64,000 bases of DNA from Litchfieldia alkalitelluris (GCF_002153425.1 NZ_KZ119600.1:2965920-3029919), one strand, 5' to 3'; shown: positions 21,046 through 31,012, counted from the stretch's first letter. Program-made: numbers and translations. The notes: a model not told the origin generated them from the letters alone.

Positions 21046-21492
21046 TTATTCTGTTATTCCCAGTACTCTTTTCACACGCTTTGTCAGCATTTTCATTCCA
21101 CCACTACCTGCTTGAAAGTGCCGTAATTGACCTTGTTCATCAAAAACATAGTAACTAGGCACATATTGATTTTCAAAAGCATCTTTGAGGGTATGTTTAC
21201 TATCTACATAGACTGGTTGGGTTATCCCATGCTCAGCTACTACTTTTTTTATTTCATTCATATCTAGATCCTTTTCAGATCTAGGCATATGTACAGCAAT
21301 TACATTTAGTTTATCTTTATATTCATCACGAAATTCATTTATATTAGGCATAGCATCTTTACAGAGACCACAACTTATTGACCAAAAATGAAACAGTGTT
21401 GGTTTATCTCCAATCAATTCATCACGAGTCACTTCTCCATTTATCCATTCCGTAGCGCCATCTAATGAAGGCATAGGGCTTCTTAATTTCAT
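21046..21492 (-). CDS. ykuV: Thiol-disulfide oxidoreductase YkuV
   Basis: A 148-residue thioredoxin-fold protein of the TlpA/AhpC-like type with the redox motif SCGLC near 37-41 and cis-Pro in YVPSYYVFDE. It has no signal peptide, so it acts in the cytoplasm. I placed the start at 21492, after AGGAGGTGTTGATA. It directly follows the peroxiredoxin ykuU, and the two probably form a redox pair. Length and order match B. subtilis ykuV. Confidence 0.85.
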   Translation of the reverse strand: MKLRSPMPSLDGATEWINGEVTRDELIGDKPTLFHFWSISCGLCKDAMPNINEFRDEYKDKLNVIAVHMPRSEKDLDMNEIKKVVAEHGITQPVYVDSKHTLKDAFENQYVPSYYVFDEQGQLRHFQAGSGGMKMLTKRVKRVLGITE

Positions 21493-21543
21493 TATCAACA
21501 CCTCCTGTAATAAACATCTATAACTTGCAAAATTAATATAAAT

Positions 21544-22095
21544 TTAAGGCTGTAACGTCTCTTGTCCAGGTTTCCAGTTAGCTGGGCATAGTCCTCCAGT
21601 TTGTAATGCCTGAAGCACTCGTAATGTCTCATCCACATCTCGACCAATATTATTATGATTTACAACGGAGTACATTAATTCTCCTTCAGGGCTGATAATA
21701 AATAAACCACGTAGGGCAATTCCTTCCTCTTCAATTAACACACCATAGTCACGGGATACGGAGTGATTCGTATCTGCTGCTAATGCATATTTAAGCTCTC
21801 CAAGTCCATTATCATCACGACTTGTATTAATCCATGCTTTGTGAGTATGAATTGTATCAGTAGATACACCGATAATTTCAGCATCTAAGTCTTCAAATTC
21901 ATCATAACGGTCACTTAATGATGTAATCTCTGTAGGACAAACATGGGTAAAGTCCATTGGATAGAAAAATAAAACTGTCCACTTATCAGCTTTCATGATT
22001 TCTTCTAAACTAACTTTTCCAAATTCCTTATCAGGCATTACTGCTTCCATTTCAAATCTAGGTGCTTGTTTGGCAACCATACGCTTATCTGACAT
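21544..22095 (-). CDS. ykuU: 2-Cys peroxiredoxin YkuU
   Basis: A 183-residue AhpC/Prx1-type peroxiredoxin. The peroxidatic cysteine lies in FYPMDFTHVCPTEI near 44-57 and the resolving cysteine in GLCPANWKPG near the C terminus. It reduces hydroperoxides with electrons from a thioredoxin-type partner, plausibly the adjacent YkuV. Transcribed leftward with ykuV, divergent from ykuT. Confidence 0.9.
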   Translation of the reverse strand: MSDKRMVAKQAPRFEMEAVMPDKEFGKVSLEEIMKADKWTVLFFYPMDFTHVCPTEITSLSDRYDEFEDLDAEIIGVSTDTIHTHKAWINTSRDDNGLGELKYALAADTNHSVSRDYGVLIEEEGIALRGLFIISPEGELMYSVVNHNNIGRDVDETLRVLQALQTGGLCPANWKPGQETLQP

Positions 22096-22347
22096 GAGAT
22101 AACCCTCCTATTTTTTCCACTATCATAACAATGATATTATAAATTTCCCTAATCAATCAGTCAACGAATACTTGTGGTAATTTGTCGTTTTTTCACTAAG
22201 TAATTTGCCCTTTCCAGTCATCTTCTAAACATAAAAATCGAATATCGACGTATGATAACTTCTATGTGAATTCATTATAGTTTTACATGTAATACTTGTA
22301 TGGTAAACTCTAATACCTAATATTAAATACAGATAGGAGTGCATATA

Positions 22348-23178
22348 ATGAATGAATGGTTATCAACAATTGATTGTTCGGCATGGGTGTCAGCGGCACT
22401 CATTATTGCAATACAACTAATTATTATATTAATTGTATTTACAATAATTAAAGGAATAGGCAAAAGGATTATCTCTAGCTCTTTTGAAAAAATGAGTCAA
22501 CAACGAAACATGTCTCCAGGACGAGCAAAAACATTAGAGAAGCTAGCAAATAATGCCTTCACTTATGTACTTTGGTTTATATTGGCTACCATTATAATTG
22601 GCTTATTTGATTATGATGTAACTGCATTAATTGCTGGTGCTGGTATCGTTGGTTTGGCAATTGGATTTGGCGCACAAGGATTAGTGAGTGATATCGTTAC
22701 TGGTTTTTTCATTCTCCTAGAAAAACAACTAGAAGTTGAGGAATATATCACAGTTGCTGGGATAGATGGAATTGTGGAAGAAGTGGGGCTTCGTACAACA
22801 AAAATAAGAGGTTTTGACGGTACTGTTCATTTCATTCCAAACCGAAATATAGAGAGTGTCAGTAACCATTCACGCTCTAATATGAGGGCGTTAGTTGATA
22901 TTAGTATCAGTTATGACGAAAATATTGATGAAGCAATAACAGTGCTACAAGATGCTTGTAATCAAGTAGCTATGAAGCTAGACACAATTACCGAAGGTCC
23001 TAATGTAATTGGTGTTCAAAGTCTTGGTGACAGTGATGTTGTTATTCGTATCATTGCTAAGACTGTTAACATGGAGCAGTGGGCCGTTGAAAGGGAACTT
23101 CGACAAGCAATGAAAGAGGCACTTGATAAGAATAATATTGAAATTCCATTCCCACATCAAGTATATATTCAGAAATAA
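22348..23178 (+). CDS. ykuT: MscS family mechanosensitive channel YkuT
   Basis: A 276-residue small-conductance mechanosensitive channel. Membrane segments lie at about 16-36, 66-86 and 90-110; the pore helix has the Gly/Ala pattern AGAGIVGLAIGFGAQGLVSD. It opens under membrane tension in hypo-osmotic shock. I placed the start at ATG 22348, since GATAGGAGTG is just upstream and the GTG at 22339 overlaps it. It is divergent from ykuUV as in B. subtilis. Confidence 0.88.
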   Translation: MNEWLSTIDCSAWVSAALIIAIQLIIILIVFTIIKGIGKRIISSSFEKMSQQRNMSPGRAKTLEKLANNAFTYVLWFILATIIIGLFDYDVTALIAGAGIVGLAIGFGAQGLVSDIVTGFFILLEKQLEVEEYITVAGIDGIVEEVGLRTTKIRGFDGTVHFIPNRNIESVSNHSRSNMRALVDISISYDENIDEAITVLQDACNQVAMKLDTITEGPNVIGVQSLGDSDVVIRIIAKTVNMEQWAVERELRQAMKEALDKNNIEIPFPHQVYIQK

Positions 23179-23242
23179 TTGTTGCCTGAAAGATGAGCTA
23201 CAAAGCATTTACTCATGATTTCTATTTTCACGGGTAGACAAT

Positions 23243-23277
23243 AAAAAAGGGCTTAGCATCATTTGATGTTAAGCCTC
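23243..23277 (-). terminator. Terminator of ykuS
   Basis: On the minus strand GGCTTAACATC pairs with GATGCTAAGCC, followed by CTTTTTTATT. Confidence 0.8.
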
Positions 23278-23285
23278 TTTATCGT

Positions 23286-23540
23286 TTATTGATTAGCTTG
23301 ATTGATCTTTGATTCAACTTGTTCACAGATTTGATCTGCATTAAGACCTTGCGCACTAATAACAGATCCTTGTGTTATTGTATCTTGGATACCCATCATA
23401 TTTTCATCTTGCCCCGTAATTACACAGCAATCACAGTCAGCTGCATCTTGCTCCTGTTGCAATTGAACAACTTGATGTCCTTTCGCTTCTAAAGCTTGCT
23501 GCACGTCAGTTAATGATTGTTCTACACCAATTTTAGCCAT
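23286..23540 (-). CDS. ykuS: YkuS family protein (UPF0180)
   Basis: An 84-residue protein of the UPF0180 family: [20 protein letters not shown] at the N terminus, a Cys-rich [18 protein letters not shown] in the centre. It has strong ribosome binding (GGAGGGC) and its own terminator. It lies in the yku cluster as in B. subtilis. Function unknown. Confidence 0.88.
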   Translation of the reverse strand: MAKIGVEQSLTDVQQALEAKGHQVVQLQQEQDAADCDCCVITGQDENMMGIQDTITQGSVISAQGLNADQICEQVESKINQANQ

Positions 23541-23716
23541 AGTATAGCCCTCCTTTATTCATTTACACTCTATAAGATGACCAAAATTTAAAGTACTATA
23601 CTAAAATTTTTCCAATCATAACTATACAGTTGGTAAGTAAAATAATGTATAAATAAAAGAGACATAAAAAAATGTGCAAATCGATGGGGTTAGCACCTAT
23701 TTACACACAAATTAGT

Positions 23717-24850
23717 TTATCTTTTTAAATAGTTAATCAGAAGTTTTATAGCAACGTCCACAGCTTCTTCTTTTGGATTCAATTTTGAAGAGTGTAACCC
23801 ATGCTCACTTCCAACTCCTAGCCAAAACATGAAACCAGGTATTTCCTCTAAGAAGTAGCCGAAGTCTTCTCCAGTCATAGCTTTCGGACTTTCATAGTAC
23901 TCTACATCATCAAGTCCCTTAACAAAATCAATGAAATCATTCGTCTCCTTCTCACTGTTAAAAACTTGACAGTAATTAGCACCATAATCTATGCTCGTCT
24001 GACAGTCAAAACTAGCTTCGATTCCCTTAGCCATTCCTTCAATACGCTCTTTCACCAAATTCATAGCCTCAATAGAAAGGGTACGGATTGTACCTTCTAT
24101 ACGAGCGTCTTCAGCGATGATATTCTGTTTCGTCCCACCAGAAATTTTCCCAATAGTTACTACTGCAGAATCAAGTGGCGATACATTACGAGAAACTATT
24201 GTATGCAGTTGTGTTATAAAGTGGCTTGCTGCAACAACCATATCATTCGCTTGATGTGGGTAAGCAGCGTGCCCCGCCTTTCCCTTTAGATCTATAAATA
24301 ATTCACTCGTATTCGCAAACAGTAGACCTGTCTTCGTTCCAATCGTTCCTACAGGTAATTCTGGCGCAATATGGAGTGCAATCATCCGATCAGGCTTCCA
24401 CTCTTTAAACTCTGCAGTCTCCAGCATAGGTTGTGCACCACCAGGTCCTTCTTCAGCAGGTTGAAACACAAATAGAAGATTATCCTTCGGTTGAGTTTCA
24501 GAAAAATAAGTCAACACTCCTAATGCAATACTCATGTGTAAATCGTGACCACAAGCATGCATCATTCCTTGGTGGCTTGATGAAAAAGGGAGCCCTGTTT
24601 CTTCCGTCATCGGTAAACCGTCCATATCTGTCCGGTAACCGACTGTTATTGCTGGTGCATAACCATGAACCTTCACTAAAATACCAGTCCGCCAAGTTTT
24701 CACTTCTAAATGATCCTGTGATAAGTCCCTAATATAATTTAAAAGATAGGTTTGTGTTTTCTCTTCTTGAAACCCTGGCTCTGGAATTTGATGGAGCTCA
24801 CGACGAATGTGAATAAATGGGTCTGTATTAAAATCAATCCTAGTTCCCAT
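23717..24850 (-). CDS. dapL: N-acetyldiaminopimelate deacetylase
   Basis: A 377-residue M20 family amidohydrolase (B. subtilis YkuR). Metal-binding elements are visible: MHACGHDLH near 94-102 and AEEGPGG near 132-138, with a dimerisation domain in between. It releases acetate from N-acetyl-LL-diaminopimelate in the acetylase branch of lysine/diaminopimelate synthesis. It begins two bases after the dapH stop, so the two steps are translationally coupled. Confidence 0.93.
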   Translation of the reverse strand: MGTRIDFNTDPFIHIRRELHQIPEPGFQEEKTQTYLLNYIRDLSQDHLEVKTWRTGILVKVHGYAPAITVGYRTDMDGLPMTEETGLPFSSSHQGMMHACGHDLHMSIALGVLTYFSETQPKDNLLFVFQPAEEGPGGAQPMLETAEFKEWKPDRMIALHIAPELPVGTIGTKTGLLFANTSELFIDLKGKAGHAAYPHQANDMVVAASHFITQLHTIVSRNVSPLDSAVVTIGKISGGTKQNIIAEDARIEGTIRTLSIEAMNLVKERIEGMAKGIEASFDCQTSIDYGANYCQVFNSEKETNDFIDFVKGLDDVEYYESPKAMTGEDFGYFLEEIPGFMFWLGVGSEHGLHSSKLNPKEEAVDVAIKLLINYLKR

Positions 24851-24852
24851 TT

Positions 24853-25572
24853 TTACTCCTCGTTTAATTTACGAAGCTCTTGCTTAATCTCTGTCTTACC
24901 TTTCGTTTTCTCATCAATTTCCTTGATTACGCGAGCAGGAGTACCTGCAACAACAGTGTTTGGTGGTACATCTTCCGTAACAATCGCGCCTGCAGCGACT
25001 ACTGCACCTTCACCAACTGTTACACCTTCAAGGATTACTGCATTTGCACCAACTACAACGCCATCTTCTACAATAACAGGTTTCGCAGATGGCGGCTCAA
25101 TTACACCAGCTAATACTGAACCTGCACCAATATGACAGTTCTTACCTACAGTGGCTCGTCCACCCATTACTACGTTCATATCAATCATTGTACCTTCACC
25201 AATAACAGATCCAATGTTAATAGAAGCACCCATCATGATGACGGCATTATCCCCAATTGATACTTGATCACGAATAATTGCACCTGGCTCAATACGTGCT
25301 TTAATATTTTTCATATCTAATAAAGGAATAGCAGAATTACGACGATCATTTTCTACAACAAAGTCTTCAATCTTAGCTTCATTTGCTTGGATAGCGTCTT
25401 GAATTTCCTTCCATTCTCCAAATAATACCCCTGTATCACCTTGGATAAAGGATTTTGTTTTTGCTCCAAAATCTATACCCGCTAATTCTCCCTTTATATG
25501 TACCTTAACTGGAGTAGATTTTTCACTGTTTGAGATAAAGCTGATAATTTCGTTTGCATCCATCATTTTCAT
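24853..25572 (-). CDS. dapH: Tetrahydrodipicolinate N-acetyltransferase
   Basis: A 239-residue left-handed beta-helix acyltransferase (B. subtilis YkuQ). Hexapeptide repeats run from about 90 to 215 ([20 protein letters not shown], then [10 protein letters not shown] and [20 protein letters not shown]). It acetylates tetrahydrodipicolinate in diaminopimelate synthesis. It is coupled with dapL. The ribosome binding site is GGAGG, eight bases upstream. Confidence 0.95.
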   Translation of the reverse strand: MKMMDANEIISFISNSEKSTPVKVHIKGELAGIDFGAKTKSFIQGDTGVLFGEWKEIQDAIQANEAKIEDFVVENDRRNSAIPLLDMKNIKARIEPGAIIRDQVSIGDNAVIMMGASINIGSVIGEGTMIDMNVVMGGRATVGKNCHIGAGSVLAGVIEPPSAKPVIVEDGVVVGANAVILEGVTVGEGAVVAAGAIVTEDVPPNTVVAGTPARVIKEIDEKTKGKTEIKQELRKLNEE

Positions 25573-25662
25573 TGTTATATCCTCCTATACATAAATAAAA
25601 TACATACTTATCATAGACATTCACTAACAAAAATGCAATGTTTAAGCAAAAATTAAAGGAAA

Positions 25663-25695
25663 ACAAAAGCTGTCACCAAGTAGTGGTAACAGCTT
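25663..25695 (-). terminator. Terminator of the 182-residue membrane-anchored protein
   Basis: On the minus strand AAGCTGTTACCACTACTTGG pairs with itself around CTACTT (GTTACCA/TGGTGAC), followed by TTTTGTTTT. It overlaps the stop codon. Confidence 0.65.
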
Positions 25696-26242
25696 AGTAT
25701 GTTTCATCATAAAACAACGAATCTTCCATCAACCAGAGGTACATTGGGCCTTCTTCTTTTGTATCTCTCTCTATCATCAAATCGTACTCTTCCCAATCAT
25801 ATATTTCGTTCCATAATCCGTCCATTTCATTCAAACCAGTGTATTTTAAATCATGTTGTATCTCAGCTTCTACTTGTTGCCATTCTGCTAGGTCAAGGGC
25901 TTCACCTGGAAAAGCCATCGCATTTACCTTTTCAGAGTCGGGGTTTACAAAATAAGTTAAAATATCATAAGCAAAATAGTATCCACCGTTATACATCCCA
26001 GTTTCCAACGGTTCTCCTAGTTCTTGATAGAGCTCTTCTTCATGACTCCCAATCTGTATATTTTTACTGAGAAATAACTCAGTAATCATATGCATTGGAG
26101 CCTCTTTTTGAACAATTGATAAGTCCTCATTTTTTTCTTCTATCGTTGCTTTAGATAAGTGGGCATAGGATAGAGACCACACTACTGTTACAAGAAAGAA
26201 CGTCGTTAATATAAAAATCCATTTTATTCTCCTCTGTTTCAT
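25694..26242 (-). CDS. Membrane-anchored extracytoplasmic protein, function unknown
   Basis: A 182-residue protein with a basic start (MKQRRIKWIF) and one hydrophobic segment (about 8-27), then an acidic extracytoplasmic domain rich in Trp, Tyr and Glu. The pattern ELYQELGEPLETGMYNGGYY resembles small-protein families with a beta hairpin, but I cannot name one. No cysteine follows the hydrophobic part, so it is probably not a lipoprotein. The ribosome binding site is AAGGAGGAG. Confidence 0.6.
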   Translation of the reverse strand: MKQRRIKWIFILTTFFLVTVVWSLSYAHLSKATIEEKNEDLSIVQKEAPMHMITELFLSKNIQIGSHEEELYQELGEPLETGMYNGGYYFAYDILTYFVNPDSEKVNAMAFPGEALDLAEWQQVEAEIQHDLKYTGLNEMDGLWNEIYDWEEYDLMIERDTKEEGPMYLWLMEDSLFYDETY

Positions 26243-26385
26243 CAGTGTATCTCCTCCTTTCTATTTCCCTTCCCATTCTTAAATATGATTAATCTTGTTA
26301 TTCATATATATATATATGTATGTGACAACTTCTAAAAATAGACAAGCTACATGTATGATATTTATTTTTTTAGAGAAAATACAGT

Positions 26386-26462
26386 TATGGGATGTAGCAG
26401 ATAATGCACAGTACAAGTCTTCTTTCAAGGCTTTACTTTACAGGTGAGATCCCTGTACATCC
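26386..26462. other. Short intergenic inverted repeat
   Basis: GGGATGTA near the left and TACATCCC near the right lie about 60 bp apart in the gap between two leftward genes. No reading frame spans it. It may be a remnant of a dispersed intergenic element. Confidence 0.25.
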
Positions 26463-26520
26463 CGCCAGCACTTATCCCATTATTATATAAGACGTATAAA
26501 CGAACAGAAAGTTTCACAAG

Positions 26521-26557
26521 AAAAACAGCTCACAGAATAATGTGAGCTGTTTTTTTG
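26521..26557. terminator. Terminator of the glutaredoxin gene
   Basis: AAAACAGCTCACA pairs with TGTGAGCTGTTTT, followed by TTT; symmetric and usable in both directions. Confidence 0.8.
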
Positions 26558-26558
26558 A

Positions 26559-26795
26559 TTAACCCCTAACTTTATGAATTAACTCATCTAGTTTTTTCGG
26601 ATCATATCCAACCACCATATCTCCCTCAAAATATACGGTTGGGGTACCCATTACATTTAAATCCTTCCATTCTCTAAAATTTGCAGGATCTTCAGAAACA
26701 TTCTTTGTTTCAAAAGGTGCACCATTTTTCTCTAAGTGTTCAATAACCTTCTCACAGTATGAACATCCTTTACTAATATAAACTGACATCATCAT
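26559..26795 (-). CDS. Glutaredoxin family protein
   Basis: A 78-residue thioredoxin-fold protein with CSYC at residues 11-14, TPTVYFEGDMVVG near 51-63 (cis-Pro) and a C-terminal helix. It is a typical single-domain glutaredoxin-like oxidoreductase, probably using bacillithiol or thioredoxin reductase for electrons (inference). Three ATG codons in a row precede SVYISKGC; the first is used here. It has its own terminator. Confidence 0.85.
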   Translation of the reverse strand: MMMSVYISKGCSYCEKVIEHLEKNGAPFETKNVSEDPANFREWKDLNVMGTPTVYFEGDMVVGYDPKKLDELIHKVRG

Positions 26796-26859
26796 CCCCG
26801 AACGCTCCCCTCAAAAATTGTAACTTAATTATATTTTTTATTAACTCCCCTGAAAAAAA

Positions 26860-28005
26860 CTATAGACTGGAGTTATCTTTTGCTGCATCTACACTAGTAG
26901 ACATTTTATCCATCTCTGCCTTTTCCATGTATATACTTCTGCTAGGAAATGCGACAGAAACTGCTTCTTCTTCTAAAATTCCCATTATCCGTAGGTTTAT
27001 ATCTTCTCTCACCCTTAAAAATTCTTCCCATTGGGTTGTTTTTGTGAAAAAGTATAGAAAAATGTCTAAACTGCTACTATTAAAAGCGTTGAATCTCACC
27101 ATGATTAATTCTTGGTGTATTTCGTCATGATTTCTAAGCATATCATCTATTCTTTGTACACATCTTTCAATTTTTTCCTTTGGTGTGGTGTAAGTTATAC
27201 CTAAATTAAAGGTAATTTGTCTCTTCCCCATTTGTGACCAGTTAGTAATTGCTTGGTTTGCTAAGGTGGAGTTAGGTACCGTCACCAATGCTTGAGCAAA
27301 AGTTCGGATTTTTGTACTTCGGAATGTAATATCCTCCACAGTCCCTTCCACAGTAGGCGTGCTGATCCAGTCACCTAGCGTAAATGGTTTTTCTGTAATA
27401 ATAACGACTCCACCAAAGAAATTTCCAATTGAATCTTGAGCTGCTAGGGCAAAGGCTAGTCCACCTAAACCTAGTCCAGCAACAAATCCACTTACATCGT
27501 AATCCCACTCACTGGCAATGATACTAAGGGACATGGCAATAATTGCAAATCTCACAAGTTTGGAAATAAACGGCATCAGAATATCATCAAATTCTATATC
27601 AAACCTCTTGCCTACCTTCATAAAAATTTCTGATGTTGTGGAAGACAGGTTATATAATCCCCAAGCAAATTGTGTAATTATAAACGTTCTAAAGAGTCTC
27701 CCCATTATATCATCATAGGCATCTGGGAAAGGAAGATATAAATAGGCAACATAGAAGCCAATAATAACAAAGAATACCCTTATTGGCTTTTCAAATGCTA
27801 ATAAAATATTTGTAATAACGTCCGTAGGAGCTTTTCTAGAGAATCTGAGAATTAATTTATATAAGTACTTTGTCAATATTTTTCTGAATACTAAAAAAAT
27901 GAGTATGATTCCAATAGCAATCCCTATTTCTTCCCAACTTACTTTTTGCCAAGAACTGATAATAGTTGTAATTGCTTCAGGAGACTCTGGAATATTTTCA
28001 GGCAT
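26860..28005 (-). CDS. MscS family mechanosensitive ion channel
   Basis: A 381-residue membrane protein with about five membrane segments, then the MscS pore helix (SGFVAGLGLGGLAFALAAQD near 170-189) and the beta domain (FTLGDWISTPTVEGTVEDIT near 207-226), plus a cytoplasmic C-terminal part. It is larger than YkuT in this window, so this host has two MscS-type channels. The extra N-terminal helices may tune gating. Confidence 0.85.
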   Translation of the reverse strand: MPENIPESPEAITTIISSWQKVSWEEIGIAIGIILIFLVFRKILTKYLYKLILRFSRKAPTDVITNILLAFEKPIRVFFVIIGFYVAYLYLPFPDAYDDIMGRLFRTFIITQFAWGLYNLSSTTSEIFMKVGKRFDIEFDDILMPFISKLVRFAIIAMSLSIIASEWDYDVSGFVAGLGLGGLAFALAAQDSIGNFFGGVVIITEKPFTLGDWISTPTVEGTVEDITFRSTKIRTFAQALVTVPNSTLANQAITNWSQMGKRQITFNLGITYTTPKEKIERCVQRIDDMLRNHDEIHQELIMVRFNAFNSSSLDIFLYFFTKTTQWEEFLRVREDINLRIMGILEEEAVSVAFPSRSIYMEKAEMDKMSTSVDAAKDNSSL

Positions 28006-28350
28006 ATGTAATTTTCCTTTCCATTTACTTTTAGAGTAATGTATAAAACATCATCTATCCTCTACAAATCCATATTAGTGAGGTGACTGCTTTTTCTACA
28101 CCATACTTACTTAATCTTAACTTGAATTAGAAAATGTGTAAATGCTATACACGCACATCAAATAAGAAAAACTTTTTGCAGATTTCCCCTAATTTCCACT
28201 ATGGTAACAGTGATAAGTTTTCTAAATTTAAAAAATTGTCAAACATCTTTATTGATAGCGGTTTCATTAACGTCTGATTAATGGTTTAATAATATATAAG
28301 AGTTATATTACGTATCAATTTTTAACCATTACTCTTTGGGGGTGACATCC
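28006..28350. other. Divergent intergenic region between mscS and the ABC ATPase gene
   Basis: An AT-rich stretch without a gene. One site, TGATAGCGGTTTCA (28253-28266), matches the CcpA cre consensus at 12 of 14 positions and could regulate the ABC ATPase gene; this is weak evidence. GGGGGTGA before 28351 is the ATPase ribosome binding site. Confidence 0.35.
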
Positions 28351-29034
28351 ATGTATGTTGTGGATCTAAAAAATGTGCTAAAACGTTTTCATGATGGAAC
28401 GCAAATGAAGGTTTTATATGATAATATGAATTTCCATGTTTCAGAGGGGGAGCTTGCTGTCATCACTGGCAGGAAGGAATCAGGGAAATCAACATTGCTC
28501 AATATGATAGCTGCTATGACACCACCTAATAAAGGTAAAGTTAATGTGTTAGGTCAAGATTTGCTACAAATTAAGGAAAGGCATGAATGGCGTCTTAAAA
28601 ATATTGGTTTTATTACGGACGAAGGATGCTTGATCCCATATTTAACTGTTAAGCAAAATCTGTTATTGGGTATTCCAACAGATGATAGGAATTTTATGAA
28701 GAAAGAACAGGAAGCTGAAAATATACTAGTTGAACTTGGCTTTACGGAGGAATCAATGAATGAATCGCTAGAAGGATTAAGTTCTAAAGAACAAATTTTA
28801 GCTACTGTCGCTCGTGTATTTATGACAAATCCGAGACTTATTTTAGCAGATGAACCAACAAAGGAATTAACAGGTAAAGAAGGAAAAGAAGTACTACAAA
28901 GATTATTAGATTTTGCTCGTAAACAAAAATCTACTGTAGTTGTTGTAAGTGATGATGAATCGATTATTTCTCAGGCTGATACTTATTTTATTCTCGAAGA
29001 GTGTCAACTACTGGAGAAAAACAAGGCTATATAA
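28351..29034 (+). CDS. ABC transporter ATP-binding protein (FtsE/LolD-like)
   Basis: A 227-residue ATPase. Walker A is GRKESGKSTLLN near 34-45 and Walker B RLILADEPT near 155-163. The signature motif is degenerate (GLSSKEQILATVARV instead of LSGGQ), which could weaken ATP turnover. No permease gene is next to it; the downstream element is a terminator. I placed the start at ATG 28351 because GGGGGTGA lies five bases upstream. Confidence 0.78.
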   Translation: MYVVDLKNVLKRFHDGTQMKVLYDNMNFHVSEGELAVITGRKESGKSTLLNMIAAMTPPNKGKVNVLGQDLLQIKERHEWRLKNIGFITDEGCLIPYLTVKQNLLLGIPTDDRNFMKKEQEAENILVELGFTEESMNESLEGLSSKEQILATVARVFMTNPRLILADEPTKELTGKEGKEVLQRLLDFARKQKSTVVVVSDDESIISQADTYFILEECQLLEKNKAI

Positions 29035-29040
29035 AGAAAA

Positions 29041-29083
29041 CCCCCTTCTTGAGGATTGCGACCACAAAGAAGGGGCTTTTTTA
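29041..29083 (+). terminator. Terminator of the ABC ATPase gene
   Basis: CCCCTTCTT and AAGAAGGGG form a nine-base stem, followed by CTTTTTT. It also faces the short minus-strand gene at 29091. Confidence 0.75.
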
Positions 29084-29090
29084 AACTCTA

Positions 29091-29204
29091 TTAATCAATT
29101 CCATAAACAATAGCTAAAATGGTTAAAATCGTATAGATTACTACAATACCTGCTGAGATGATTAATAGTACAAAAATAATTGCCTTTTGCAATTTTTCAC
29201 CCAT
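29091..29204 (-). CDS. Small membrane peptide (37 residues)
   Basis: MGEKLQKAIIFVLLIISAGI followed by VVIYTILTILAIVYGID: a single hydrophobic helix with a short polar start. The ribosome binding site GAGGAGTGGG precedes the ATG, so it is probably translated. I do not recognise a family. Confidence 0.5.
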   Translation of the reverse strand: MGEKLQKAIIFVLLIISAGIVVIYTILTILAIVYGID

Positions 29205-29348
29205 TATTCCCACTCCTCACACTGATTCCGTTAAACCAGTTTTTCCACAAATCACCTATACTAGACTTCCGATCTTCTTAACTTTATATTATCTATCATA
29301 AATTTATATTGCTAGAATTTTGCTTTATTAAAAGAAGTTAACATCATT

Positions 29349-29993
29349 TTACATGATTATTATGATAAGGAGGAATGCAGGTAGAAGGAGCAAGATGCTT
29401 CTCGCTAGCAACTTCCTTCGAAAACTCATACTAATGTCCTCTCTTCCTGCTCTTAAAGTTATGATGATATCTTCGAAGAATTGCTCTAATTCCCAATCCT
29501 TCTTACTGATTCGATACTCTAGTGTAACAGTTTGATCATTGGACAGAATACTATTTAGCCATTTAACCTTAATGACTCCCCTTTTATCAGCAAGCCTATA
29601 TACAGGCTTATCTTCTGCCATTGTTCCATCATCAACCTTAAATTTGAAACCATTCATGTATAGAGCCTTTTCCAACTTTGTTAAAAAAACTTGTTTATTA
29701 ATATTATGAATGGCAAATTCTCTCCTCTTCTTCCTTTTAGGGAAGAATAGAATCACACCAACAACTAGAAAAATGAATGTGAAGAAGGGGGGGATTGCTT
29801 CTTCACGAATTACTTCATAATAATAGTACAGAACCAATAGCCCACCCATTGCCCCTAGAAGTTCAAACATCATAAAATACTTTCTATAAACACCTTTACA
29901 AAAATATATTTGAAAGCTCTCCCCAATAGCTGCAAGATATAAAAATATGTAAGGAATTAATAACGTTAATAAATTTAAATCAAAGAAATTCAT
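29349..29993 (-). CDS. Membrane protein of unknown function
   Basis: A 214-residue protein with three or four N-terminal membrane segments (about 5-25, 40-60, 68-86), a basic cytoplasmic region (FFPKRKKRREF), a soluble domain of about 90 residues, and a last hydrophobic segment at the C terminus (LLARSILLLLPAFLLIIIIM). I do not recognise a family. It is a single gene. Confidence 0.6.
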   Translation of the reverse strand: MNFFDLNLLTLLIPYIFLYLAAIGESFQIYFCKGVYRKYFMMFELLGAMGGLLVLYYYYEVIREEAIPPFFTFIFLVVGVILFFPKRKKRREFAIHNINKQVFLTKLEKALYMNGFKFKVDDGTMAEDKPVYRLADKRGVIKVKWLNSILSNDQTVTLEYRISKKDWELEQFFEDIIITLRAGREDISMSFRRKLLARSILLLLPAFLLIIIIM

Positions 29994-30124
29994 TAAAATA
30001 CCCCCAACATTAAATTAATAAAACTAACTATTAATTTTTTCATTTTAATGATAAGTGCCTACTCCAACCTAATTCTTCATTCATAAGTTAGTATTGGAAT
30101 GAATTGATTGCGAGGTGATGTCAG

Positions 30125-30565
30125 ATGAGCAAAGAAAAAGACCGTTCACGTTCATTACAACCGTTTCATGAAAAACCTTTTGGAGAACTACTTCAGTCCC
30201 TTGACTCTTTCTTTCAAGATGCGTTTAAACAGTTAAATCTACAAGGGATGAAGATGATACCTATTTATCAATACGAAACTAATAATGAATACGTCATCGA
30301 AGCAGAGCTACCTGGTGTAAAAAAGGATCAAATATTTTTAGATATCTACCATAATTTCATTAAAATTGCAGTACAGTCTGACGAAATTGTAGAGGAAATA
30401 AATGATAATATAAAATCCATTAAAAAGCATGGTAAGTTTCAAAGGTCAGAAAGAGTCGTTCAACTCCCATTTCATGTTGATGAAAATGAAGTAAATGCTT
30501 CCCTAAAAGATGGTATATTAAAAATACGTATACCAAACAAACGCATGAGAATCGCAATAGAATAA
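30125..30565 (+). CDS. Hsp20/alpha-crystallin family protein
   Basis: A 146-residue small heat-shock-type protein. The alpha-crystallin domain covers about 45-140 (YVIEAELPGVKKDQIFLDIY, then RSERVVQLPFHVDENEVNAS, then LKDGILKIRIP). Such proteins hold unfolded proteins in the cytoplasm; some bacillus members are spore-coat associated. It lies 17 bp upstream of a yppG-like gene and is probably cotranscribed, which favours a sporulation role (inference). Confidence 0.85.
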   Translation: MSKEKDRSRSLQPFHEKPFGELLQSLDSFFQDAFKQLNLQGMKMIPIYQYETNNEYVIEAELPGVKKDQIFLDIYHNFIKIAVQSDEIVEEINDNIKSIKKHGKFQRSERVVQLPFHVDENEVNASLKDGILKIRIPNKRMRIAIE

Positions 30566-30582
30566 AAGGAGGTTAATAAAAG

Positions 30583-30996
30583 ATGTACTATTCCCCGTAT
30601 CGCGGAGGAACTCCTTATCCTCCTGTTCATCATGGAATGTATCCTCCGCCACAATCTTTATATTGGCATCCGCCACAACAACCACAGCAGCAAGCACAAC
30701 AGCAACAAGAATCTACCAGGAATGAACAACAGTCTGAAAAGAAAGATTCTGCCCAGACCAAGACATCACAACAGCCAAATCAGCAACAATATCCACATCA
30801 TTTCCATGGTGGATACGTTGGACCAGGATATCCTCCCCCTTATTCAAGACCAGGACCAGGCTTCCTATCAGCTTTTAAAACAGAGGATGGAAAATTTGAT
30901 TTCGACAAAGCTTCTAACACACTTGATCAAGTAGTAAATTTAGGAAACCAAATTAGTCCTATCGTAAAACAAGTAGGCGGATTATTCAAAAAGTAA
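30583..30996 (+). CDS. YppG-like protein
   Basis: A 137-residue protein with a Pro/Tyr/His/Gln-rich N-terminal two thirds (HPPQQPQQQAQQQQ near 30-43) and a conserved C-terminal block (PGFLSAFKTEDGKFDFDKAS, then VVNLGNQISPIVKQVGGLFK), the pattern of the YppG family. AAAGGAGG precedes the ATG. It follows the Hsp20 gene closely. The family is found in spore formers; its function is unknown. Confidence 0.75.
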   Translation: MYYSPYRGGTPYPPVHHGMYPPPQSLYWHPPQQPQQQAQQQQESTRNEQQSEKKDSAQTKTSQQPNQQQYPHHFHGGYVGPGYPPPYSRPGPGFLSAFKTEDGKFDFDKASNTLDQVVNLGNQISPIVKQVGGLFKK

Positions 30997-31012
30997 GACT
31001 TTAAAATAATTG

